DNA from: Chryseobacterium vrystaatense
Lineage (GTDB): Bacteria; Bacteroidota; Bacteroidia; Flavobacteriales; Weeksellaceae
Assembly: GCF_000737765.1 (NCBI RefSeq)
Contig: NZ_JPRI01000011.1
Span: 1-64,000 of the forward strand
Direction of reading: 5' to 3'
Length of the DNA: 64,000 bases
The notes under the pieces: model-generated
Database searches by the model: none
What the model saw: the letters and a program-made list of their open reading frames with translations, nothing else
Told to the model about the DNA's origin: nothing
Position numbers and translations under genes: made by a program
Shown: piece by piece, positions 7,598 to 15,041 of the stretch
How positions within the stretch are numbered: position 1 is the stretch's first letter
Layout: every line of letters begins with the position of its first letter

Positions 7598-8011
7598 ATG
7601 AATAATTTAATTGATATTTCTGTTACACTAAGCCATCATTATATAATTTTATAGTAGCTTTTCAAGATTGGTTGCATTAGCATATTGCCAAACGGTTGCT
7701 TTGCAATGTATTTAATATTTCATCCATTTTTTTAAATCTGTTTTTCTTTCTTTTACACGAATTCCAATCCTTTTAATAACGATACTTCATGATCTATAGA
7801 CCTTTTAAAATATTCTGAAAAACTGTTTTCTTATCTAATGCACAGCTGCAGGTTGATGTTGTTTTTCTCAAATCACCACCATCATTTTCCCGATTAGAGA
7901 TTTCAAGGGAACCGAAAGATCAGTCTTTAGTTTTGCACAAAAGTTCTGCTGAAAACTGAACTTAATTTAGCACTAAACTGCCTGTTTTAACCAAGTGATA
8001 TTGTATACTGT
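7598..8011. other. 414-bp gene-free stretch with decayed repeats
   Basis: Holds the degenerate repeat at 7807-7836 and a segment around 7680-7710 (attgccaaacggttgctttg) that resembles the CCAACG-type boundaries at 6430 and 9070. No convincing reading frame. Confidence 0.5.
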
Positions 8012-9049
8012 TTATTTATAATTTTCCCTTTCAATCTTTTCAGATAGTAAAAGAATCTCCTTACTGATGATATCAGCATTTTCTTTTTTCGTAATGATCG
8101 TACCGTGACTTGCATCCATTACAATTTGTTTTCCATTAGAAGAGAGTTCTTTAAGCTCTTTTTGCATATTAAACCACAATTGAACTTCTTTTTCAGGGTC
8201 AATTCCCTCTTTTCTGTATCTCTTTTTTTGGGATTCTTTATACTGTTCTGTAGCAGTAAATACCAGGACAGGTAATGAATCTAAATCCTTTGCTTTACCA
8301 GCTCGCTTCAGCACTTCATTATTTAATTCATTCTCTCTTAAAAACATACGATAAACGTCTCCAGAATTCGAAGTTAATGAACGTGAACGGCTATGTACTT
8401 CTATGGGTAAACCATCACCTTGATAAACCGCCTTACCCAATGTATTATTATAAATACCCAAAATACCTAAATCTGCAAGTATAGATCCTATTTTTAAAAT
8501 TTTTGTTTGCTCTTTAGGAACCAATTCTTTTTGAGCCAATCGCTTCCATTGTTCAGGATGACTCGAGTCTATGAAGACCATTCCTTCCACTTCGTTTGGA
8601 TAAAGATCCCTGAATATTCTATTATAAGGTCCGCCCATAGAGTGACCTACCAGTAGGTAAGGTGGTTTTTCGCCAATCTTTTCTAATAATTCATGAAGTT
8701 GATGTGCATAAAATTCAGGGGATATATGATCTTTATTACTGGATTCGCTAAACCATTTTCCATCTCTATCGTAGCGTATGACTCTCGTATTATTTTTCAA
8801 ACCTTCTGCCAGCCAATGTAACATATCTGTATTACTGTGCGCTCCAGCTTCAATAATAATGGTAGGTAAAGATTTCTTCTCACCTTCTGCTCTAACATGA
8901 AGACTGGTGCCATTAACATCAACCAATTTACCCGGTGGAACTGGTTTTGGACTGAATATCCGGTAGCACAACCCCGAGAAAAATAATAGTATTAGAATTC
9001 CTGCTAAAAGTTTACCAACAAACTTAAAAATTTTTAAAGTTAATTTCAT
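8012..9049 (-). CDS. Membrane-anchored alpha/beta hydrolase
   Basis: 345 residues. Residues 10-30 form one transmembrane helix (FVGKLLAGILILLFFSGLCY), then an alpha/beta hydrolase domain: oxyanion region IIIEAGAHSNTD, nucleophile elbow LVGHSMGGPYNRIF (Ser about 137), acidic segment FIDSSHPEQW, and catalytic His in MDASHGTIIT near residue 315. The predicted topology places the enzyme on the periplasmic face. Substrate cannot be read from sequence; proteins of this shape act on esters or lipids. Single gene on the minus strand, with a CCAACG-rich boundary upstream. Confidence 0.85.
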   Translation of the reverse strand: MKLTLKIFKFVGKLLAGILILLFFSGLCYRIFSPKPVPPGKLVDVNGTSLHVRAEGEKKSLPTIIIEAGAHSNTDMLHWLAEGLKNNTRVIRYDRDGKWFSESSNKDHISPEFYAHQLHELLEKIGEKPPYLLVGHSMGGPYNRIFRDLYPNEVEGMVFIDSSHPEQWKRLAQKELVPKEQTKILKIGSILADLGILGIYNNTLGKAVYQGDGLPIEVHSRSRSLTSNSGDVYRMFLRENELNNEVLKRAGKAKDLDSLPVLVFTATEQYKESQKKRYRKEGIDPEKEVQLWFNMQKELKELSSNGKQIVMDASHGTIITKKENADIISKEILLLSEKIERENYK

Positions 9050-9208
9050 CGTAATTTTTCAAATGTCATCCAACGTTTTTGAGGCTTGCCAACGGCCGAA
9101 ATTTCGGAGCCGAAACGTGCAACTAAAATACAAATATCTTACGAAGCACAAAACGTAAATTAAACGCTCTCTGCCCACTATTGCCCGGCCCATGATCGTA
9201 ACAAACAA
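9050..9208. other. Cassette-like boundary sequence
   Basis: Between two minus-strand genes. It contains ccaacgtttttgaggcttgc and gccaacggccgaaatttcgg with small inverted repeats (cgaaatttcg, cggagccg). Similar CCAACG motifs occur upstream of the genes starting at 6400 and 7597. Confidence 0.4.
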
Positions 9209-9778
9209 TTATTTTTCGTTAAGAATTTGCTGTAATATGAGTGCTGTTGCTTTTGCATCATCTAATGCCCTGTGAAATTTAAAATCTTCTTTTACATTCA
9301 TTTTTTCCAAAACTCTTTCTAATGAAATTCCAGATGTAGAGATATTTTTTTTAGCCAGCCAATAAACACCCAGTGCTCTGATGTCAAAACCTCCACCAAC
9401 AAAATATGTATTATAATCCAATCCAAATTCCGTAAATTCTTTCCTCAAAAGCGGTAAGTCATAGTACAGTCCCCAACCTGCTAAAGTTGATTTGTTTTTT
9501 TCTCCGTACCAATCTAAAAATGGGAGAATAGCTTCATCAAAATACTTTTCATTTTCAACCATTTCATTGGTAATGTTTGTAATCTCCGTGATTTCAGGTA
9601 GAATTGGAAAATGTTTTGGCTTTATTAAAATGGAGAATTCGCTTTTTATTTCAAAAGTTTTCCGGTCTAATTTTACAGCTCCTATTTCTATTATATTGGT
9701 TTCATTGATTTCATTTTTACCGAAAGTTTTGCAGCTTCCTTCTAAATCATAAATTACTAAATCACTGGAAAATTTCAT
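9209..9778 (-). CDS. DnaQ-like 3'-5' exonuclease (DEDD family)
   Basis: 189 residues from the chosen start. Exo motifs in order: I, VIYDLEGS at the N-terminus (Asp and Glu ligands); II, GWGLYYDLPLLRKEF around residue 112; III, FHRALDDAKATALIL near the C-terminus (DEDDh histidine). These residues bind two metals for 3'-5' hydrolysis of DNA or RNA. It matches the small stand-alone epsilon-like exonucleases; KapD-type is possible. An in-frame ATG at 9835 exists, but a -7-like element at 9812-9819 lies between the two, so 9778 is preferred. Housekeeping versus defence role is unknown; it sits at the edge of the accessory region. Confidence 0.85.
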   Translation of the reverse strand: MKFSSDLVIYDLEGSCKTFGKNEINETNIIEIGAVKLDRKTFEIKSEFSILIKPKHFPILPEITEITNITNEMVENEKYFDEAILPFLDWYGEKNKSTLAGWGLYYDLPLLRKEFTEFGLDYNTYFVGGGFDIRALGVYWLAKKNISTSGISLERVLEKMNVKEDFKFHRALDDAKATALILQQILNEK

Positions 9779-9811
9779 CTGATCGTTTTTAGTTGTTTTA
9801 AGTTTGCCTGC

Positions 9812-9819
9812 CAAAATTA
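9812..9819 (-). promoter_or_regulatory. Bacteroidetes -7 element (TAATTTTG)
   Basis: Matches TAnnTTTG and lies 34 bases upstream of the exonuclease start at 9778. No clear -33 element is seen. Confidence 0.4.
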
Positions 9820-9835
9820 GATTCTTATAACGCAA

Positions 9836-10146
9836 TCTATTGGCGCATTCATTTCTTATTGATCAAACCAATGAAATACGATCGTTTTTTGAGATTTATT
9901 TTGGTGAAAAATTTGTTAAAGAAAACATGCTTATCAAATGTAATTTTAGTTTCAACAGCTTTAAAAACCAGATTATCAAATGCTCCTATTTTTAGGGAAG
10001 ACTACATATAATTAATTTAATCTACTTTGAGATATAATATATTCATATAAAAACAGGCTTGACCAATACGGTCAAGCCTGCTTTTATTTTAAACTTATAA
10101 ATACTTTAAACAGCATCAATTAGCCGTCTAAAATTACATCAATTCT
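9836..10146. other. 311-bp intergenic stretch
   Basis: AT-rich, no reading frame of interest. The only clear element is the terminator at 10054-10080. Confidence 0.6.
10054..10080 (-). terminator. Intrinsic terminator of the delta-60 repeat protein gene
   Basis: Perfect 11-bp stem caggcttgacc / ggtcaagcctg with a 5-base loop. On the minus strand it is followed by TTTTTAT and lies 66 bases after the stop codon. Confidence 0.85.
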
Positions 10147-11667
10147 TTATTTTTTTATAAACTGAACAGCTTTTGAACGCTCAAGTTTCAGCCAATAACT
10201 TCCCTTGCTTAGATCCTGAACCTGAATACCTTTTCCAGCTGTATAAAAACCTGCCTTAACTTTTTGCCCGGCAGCATTATAAATTATAAATTGATCATTC
10301 TTCATCCCCTTCATATAAAGAATATCTGTAACAGGATTTGGAAATAATTTCATTTCAGGAGCAAGAACGGCAGATTCAGTGCTTAAAAAATTCATATTGT
10401 AATCCACTTTCATATTAAAGAGTTCTCCATATTTCTGAACAGAAATAATAAACCCTTTATCACCATTGACAAAAACATCTGAAACAGAACTGATATTGGC
10501 AGGGGCTTTAAACAAACCACCCGTCCCAAAGGATGTATCACGAACTCCGTTCGTGTTATATTTTAATATCGTTGCAGCATATTCAACCGGTGAATCACTT
10601 TTGTAATAAGAAGAAAAAATATACACATGATGGTCTATTTCTATGATTTTATGTGGAACGTGCACACTCCACTGTCCAAATGAATATTCCACTGTTCCTG
10701 CATTCCCAAATGATGTATCTATAGCCCCCGAACGTAAATATCTGGAACCTTTTACATACTTAAATGCCGAACTCACATCCATATATTTCGCGATCAGAAT
10801 TTTACCGTCTTCCTGTATATTGTAGTCATAGATCGTAAGATCTTTCGGGGCATAAACATAGCCGTTATCTCCAAAACTGGCATCGGGAGTTCCATTTAAA
10901 AAATGACAGGTCCAGACATCTGTCTGCGTATAGTTCCCGCTGTTATCATAATAAAACGAAGTGGCGAAATGGTATATTTTACCATTCTTAATTCTGGTTT
11001 GTTTCAGGGTCTGAAATTTATAATCCCGGTCTATCAACATTGAACTGAAACCATTATTTCCAAAGCTGGTATCGATAGTACCATTGGACAAAATTTTACA
11101 GAGCTTGGTATACGTTTTGGCAGGATTACCCTCTGTTGAACTGTAGACTATAAAAATTTGATTAGCCTCATCCTTCATTAAATTCCCATAGGCTAATGTA
11201 GTGGGTGTAAAAAGAAAATCAGCAAGCTTAAAACCATTAACTCCGAATGAAGTATCAATGCTTCCATTGCCTGTAATCTTAACAAGGTAAGCCTTCATAT
11301 TGGCGGCACAGGAAAGAATGATAGAATGATCATCCAGCGTCACAGCGCTCACCACAGTAATTTCTCCTGGATTGTTTGGATAGGCAGGAATACTTAAAAT
11401 TCCATTGTTTCCAAAAGTCGCGTCAGGTGTCCCATTAAAATTATATTTGCTAATAAAATAAGTTTTGGGGGAATAAGAGCCGGTATTGTAGTAGCCAATA
11501 TTGACTGTTTTCTGATCAGTAGTATATAAGGTTTTCATGTTGTATTCACTGTTTTGAATGGGTAGAATATCAACAAATAGTCTTCCATTAGTGCCATAAT
11601 TGGTGTCGACTACTTGACCGGAAACAGAAACAAAACTTAAAAAGAAAAAGAATAGAAGTTTTCTCAT
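10147..11667 (-). CDS. Secreted delta-60 repeat protein with T9SS sorting domain
   Basis: 506 residues from the chosen start. A signal peptide (MRKLLFFFFLSFVSVSGQ) is followed by six or seven delta-60 repeats, each containing a variant of DTSFGNNG at ~55-residue spacing (NYGTNGRL, DATFGNNGIL, DTSFGVNGF, DTSFGNNGFS, DASFGDNGYV, DTSFGNAGTV, DTSFGTGGLF), expected to form a beta-propeller. The last ~70 residues (LFPNPVTDILYMKG ... IYNAAGQKV ... LSKGSYWLKLE ... QFIKK) are a type A Por/T9SS C-terminal sorting domain, so the protein should be exported through the type IX system and attached to the cell surface. An ATG 24 bases upstream is rejected because the -7 element at 11689 lies over it. Confidence 0.9.
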   Translation of the reverse strand: MRKLLFFFFLSFVSVSGQVVDTNYGTNGRLFVDILPIQNSEYNMKTLYTTDQKTVNIGYYNTGSYSPKTYFISKYNFNGTPDATFGNNGILSIPAYPNNPGEITVVSAVTLDDHSIILSCAANMKAYLVKITGNGSIDTSFGVNGFKLADFLFTPTTLAYGNLMKDEANQIFIVYSSTEGNPAKTYTKLCKILSNGTIDTSFGNNGFSSMLIDRDYKFQTLKQTRIKNGKIYHFATSFYYDNSGNYTQTDVWTCHFLNGTPDASFGDNGYVYAPKDLTIYDYNIQEDGKILIAKYMDVSSAFKYVKGSRYLRSGAIDTSFGNAGTVEYSFGQWSVHVPHKIIEIDHHVYIFSSYYKSDSPVEYAATILKYNTNGVRDTSFGTGGLFKAPANISSVSDVFVNGDKGFIISVQKYGELFNMKVDYNMNFLSTESAVLAPEMKLFPNPVTDILYMKGMKNDQFIIYNAAGQKVKAGFYTAGKGIQVQDLSKGSYWLKLERSKAVQFIKK

Positions 11668-11688
11668 AATCAGGTTATTATTTTGGAG

Positions 11689-11696
11689 CAAAAATA
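11689..11696 (-). promoter_or_regulatory. Bacteroidetes -7 element (TATTTTTG)
   Basis: TAnnTTTG match 22 bases upstream of the chosen start of the T9SS protein; supports the start at 11667. A -33 element is not evident. Confidence 0.45.
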
Positions 11697-11879
11697 GTTT
11701 TTTTTAAGTAAAGTTGAATAATCTGTTCATTAGGGTACAAAGAAAGGTCTCGATACTCAATAAAGGCAGCGAGATTTGTAATCAGTGATTTTGTATTAAT
11801 AGAAATTTATCCTCAATTAGGAAAGAAGATGGGTGGCAGAATTTCAAACAAGGCAAGGTGATGAAAAAATTCTTTTATA

Positions 11880-12434
11880 TTATGCTTCAACCTCTTCTAC
11901 AGCCAATACCGCTCCCCTTCTCCACATCCACCTCCTCAACCTCCTTACCGGAAGATACACAAAAATAACAGAAAGAATTCCTGCCAATACTCCAACCAGC
12001 ACTGCCATTGCCGTAGCATCCAGCTTATAATATTTTGAAAAACCATACTGGGCAAAAAGCAAGACCGACAATACCAGTAATCCGGTAGTGAGTCCGTGCA
12101 AAATACTCAGTTTGGTCATCAATTTCTTTTTATTGAGCTGTTCATCTACAGTAAACTCAATCGCGCCCTGTTCGGAAGCAATAATTACCCTGTTGATGAT
12201 ATCAATGGTAAGGACTACCGGTAGAAAGATCGCCATAGGAAGGGTCAGCCGGGCCAGATTTTGAGTTCCTGAAAAAAAGTGGGTATATCCCAATTCCTGA
12301 AAACTCGCATAAGCAATAATGAAATTGAAGAATACATTCGGAAGGACATAGTAAATCGTCCGCTTGATTAAAAAGCGTTTCAGTGTTGTTTTTTTGAGTT
12401 TTTTAGGAGCTGGCGGCTTCAGTTTAAATTTCAT
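11880..12434 (-). CDS. Four-helix membrane protein at the end of the lipid-synthase operon
   Basis: 184 residues, basic N-terminus (KFKLKPPAPKKLKKTTLKRF), then about four transmembrane helices (YYVLPNVFFNFIIAYASF; LTLPMAIFLPVVLTIDII; GLTTGLLVLSVLLFAQYGF; AMAVLVGVLAGILSVIFVYL), and an acidic tail. No family recognised. Its start overlaps the end of the acyltransferase gene by 4 bases (ATGA), so it belongs to the operon; a role in export, flipping or anchoring of the lipid product or its enzymes is inference from context. Confidence 0.8.
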   Translation of the reverse strand: MKFKLKPPAPKKLKKTTLKRFLIKRTIYYVLPNVFFNFIIAYASFQELGYTHFFSGTQNLARLTLPMAIFLPVVLTIDIINRVIIASEQGAIEFTVDEQLNKKKLMTKLSILHGLTTGLLVLSVLLFAQYGFSKYYKLDATAMAVLVGVLAGILSVIFVYLPVRRLRRWMWRRGAVLAVEEVEA

Positions 12435-13684
12435 AGCGACGAGGTCAGGAGTTCAATGGCTTTATCTTTAATTTTAACGGCTTCTTCTTTAGGCAGAAAA
12501 TGTTCGTTGGACATAAACGTAAAATCCATTTGCCGGTTATACGTTGTTGCGACCAAAGTATTCGAATTCAGCCATGGAAAGGCAACAGTCGGGCTGATAA
12601 TAGTTTCCACTTTAAAATTTTTATAGTCGCTTGGGATATTGATTCTTCCCATATTGGAAAGCGTTACATCATGACCGCCTTTGCTTGATTTCAGCATAGA
12701 AACCATACGTTCAACGACCGGATGCATCTGCTCACCCATCCACAGAAGCTCTCTGGCTTCCATTTTTTTTATTTTTTCTACCAGATCTTTTTTGATCTGC
12801 CTGGCATTATCCAATATATCTGTGTTTCCTTTCTTTAATGAGAGTTCAACGGTTGGTGCGAAAGCAAATACATGATCCTGCCTGATCTCCGGAATAAAAT
12901 GGCGAACGTCTACAGGGCTGATCACTTTCCCTTTGGCAAGATTCCCCTGAATATCCTGAAAAGCCTGCATAAATGAAGAACAAAGCAAAGCATGTACAGA
13001 AACACCGTGAACTTTGGACCTTTCAGTGATGTGCGCCGTTGCAGCCGGGTTTAGTTTCCAATGGACAACGTAATTTTTCCCAAGGTTCCTTGTCTTACTT
13101 TTACGCTGCATGAGAAAAAAGAGCCTGCCCATCATCAGATAAAAACGGGCCTTGCGTTTCTGCCTTTTCGTATTGAAATCTACAGGCAGAAAATCACTGA
13201 CTGAATTGAAGACATAATAAGGATCCATCTCAAAAGAAGGATCATCCAAAAGACCCAGAAGTTCCTTCATCATGGTGACAAGAGAAGTTCCGTCGCAGAT
13301 ACAGTGAGGCAGTACCCAAAGAATTTCAGATACATCATTTCCTTTAATCCAAACCAATTGAGCCAGTGGCTTTTTTTCATCATTAAACAGTCGGAACCAT
13401 TCAGTTTCGGATTCCTGCAGCCAGTCCTCGTCTGTTTTTCGCTCAACAATACGGAGCGGAATGGGACCTATTTCTTTTTCTTCTATAAAAAACGGATACT
13501 TTTCGCTGCTGTTATCAATCCTCGTTCTCAGCAAAGGATGTTTTTGCTGAATTTTTTCTAAAGCAGCCTTAAAGTTTTCCTCAGGGATATTCCCTTTGAT
13601 TTTTGCTGTAAATACACAATTGACAGGGGTTTCCGGATCAACATACATGATCCGTTCCACCATCATTAAATTTCGCCTGATCAT
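12431..13684 (-). CDS. Condensation-domain-fold acyltransferase (PapA/WES-like), copy 2
   Basis: 417 residues, one complete condensation-type fold. Catalytic motif HxxxDG is present as PHCICDGTSL near residue 129. The N-terminal part (LEKIQQKHPLLRTRI) and C-terminal part (VTLSNMGRINIP, MDFTFMSNEHF) match stand-alone acyltransferases of the PapA5/condensation superfamily, which transfer an acyl chain from an acyl-carrier protein or CoA to a hydroxyl or amine. The 4-base overlaps with both neighbours show tight coupling. It is a diverged paralogue of the next gene upstream. Likely job: acylation of the glycosylated product. Confidence 0.85.
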   Translation of the reverse strand: MIRRNLMMVERIMYVDPETPVNCVFTAKIKGNIPEENFKAALEKIQQKHPLLRTRIDNSSEKYPFFIEEKEIGPIPLRIVERKTDEDWLQESETEWFRLFNDEKKPLAQLVWIKGNDVSEILWVLPHCICDGTSLVTMMKELLGLLDDPSFEMDPYYVFNSVSDFLPVDFNTKRQKRKARFYLMMGRLFFLMQRKSKTRNLGKNYVVHWKLNPAATAHITERSKVHGVSVHALLCSSFMQAFQDIQGNLAKGKVISPVDVRHFIPEIRQDHVFAFAPTVELSLKKGNTDILDNARQIKKDLVEKIKKMEARELLWMGEQMHPVVERMVSMLKSSKGGHDVTLSNMGRINIPSDYKNFKVETIISPTVAFPWLNSNTLVATTYNRQMDFTFMSNEHFLPKEEAVKIKDKAIELLTSSL

Positions 13685-14952
13685 AATACTGCTATATGGT
13701 CTAATTGTAATTTCACCGTCTGAATCACCTCATCACGAATGGCTAAGGCTTCAGCATACGGTAAATATCCTTCGCTTCCTACAAAAGAGAAATCCATTTC
13801 TCCTCTGAATGTTGATGTCACCATCGTCGTGGTATTCCCCAAAGGTCCAATCACAGAAGGACTGAAAATGGTATCCAGTGTAAATTCTTTGTATTGATGA
13901 GGAATCTGAATGCGTCCCAGATTGGAAAACATACAGTCGTTGGAAGATTTGCCATGCTTCAACAGCTTCGTGAAGTTTTTCAGGGCATCATGGGCAGATT
14001 CCATCACCATCATCGTAATGTAGGGATTGAGTTTGGAGGTCTTCCGTTCAACAGATTCCTGCATCAGCCTTAAATTCTCCGAAAAGCTCATTTTATGGTT
14101 CGCAGAAACCACGATCATCAGACCGAAAGCAAAAATATGATCTTCTTTGATCTGTTTTGCAAAACGTCTGATATCCACCGGACAGGAAACCTTATTGAAA
14201 GCTGATTCCCCTCTTATTTTTTTAAAGGCCTGAAGAACCGCAGCACTCAAAAAGGTGTTCACAGTAACTTCCATAGATTTACAGTAGGAAATCAATTCCT
14301 GGCTCAGCGCTTTGTCGAATTTCCAGTGAATCAGATAGTCGTTTTTTCGTTCAACCGCTTTTTTGCCGACCGGAATACACTTGATGGCTGTTGCTGCCAG
14401 TCTGCCGATCAGTTTGGCTTTAAGCTTTTGTTTTCTGTTGGTTAAAATCTCAGAGGGAACCACATCCTGAATTCCAAGGATGGGATGTTCTACCCCGATT
14501 TCTGCAGAAGGATTATCGAGTATTTTTAAAAATTCATATAAAAAAGCCATCGCAGAACCGCCATCACACAAACAGTGGTGGAATGCAAAAAGCATATCTG
14601 AAACCTCTTCCCCTTTGATCCATACAAAACGGATCAGCGGCCGTTCCCCATACTGAAATAAAGTCTGCCATTCTCTCTCCGACTCTTTCTGCCAATGGTC
14701 TTCCCCATTTCTGGAAACGGTCCGTATCGGAATTGGCAGATTCCTTTCCGGAACTTCAAACCACGGAATATTTTGTTCATCATGATGGATGACTGCTCTC
14801 AGCCAGGGATGTTTGCCCTGAAGCTGGTTCAGGGCATATTGAATATCTTCTTCTTTAAAAGTACCACGCAGACGGAACGGAATCACCGCATTAAACGGTT
14901 CTGTCCCGTCTCCCAAAAGCATACGCTCACCAAATAACAGTTTTCTTTTCAT
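13681..14952 (-). CDS. Condensation-domain-fold acyltransferase (PapA/WES-like), copy 1
   Basis: 423 residues. HxxxDG motif as FHHCLCDGGSAM near residue 126; N-terminal LNQLQGKHPWLRAVIHHD; C-terminal MFSNLGRIQIPHQY and MDFSFVGSEGYLP. Same fold and order of motifs as the neighbouring copy, so the two arose by duplication and then diverged. The start at 14952 aligns with the paralogue (MKRKLLFGERM against MIRRNLMMVERIM); an in-frame ATG at 14982 is the alternative. It overlaps the second copy by 4 bases. Two acyltransferases in one operon suggest two acylation events or two acceptor positions. Confidence 0.85.
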   Translation of the reverse strand: MKRKLLFGERMLLGDGTEPFNAVIPFRLRGTFKEEDIQYALNQLQGKHPWLRAVIHHDEQNIPWFEVPERNLPIPIRTVSRNGEDHWQKESEREWQTLFQYGERPLIRFVWIKGEEVSDMLFAFHHCLCDGGSAMAFLYEFLKILDNPSAEIGVEHPILGIQDVVPSEILTNRKQKLKAKLIGRLAATAIKCIPVGKKAVERKNDYLIHWKFDKALSQELISYCKSMEVTVNTFLSAAVLQAFKKIRGESAFNKVSCPVDIRRFAKQIKEDHIFAFGLMIVVSANHKMSFSENLRLMQESVERKTSKLNPYITMMVMESAHDALKNFTKLLKHGKSSNDCMFSNLGRIQIPHQYKEFTLDTIFSPSVIGPLGNTTTMVTSTFRGEMDFSFVGSEGYLPYAEALAIRDEVIQTVKLQLDHIAVL

Positions 14953-15041
14953 ACGCAGATATCTATCTTTTTTAAGGGTCATATGGAATCACATCGTCAT
15001 TATCAGTGCTGGCATGTACCGATAATGACGATTTTACGGGC

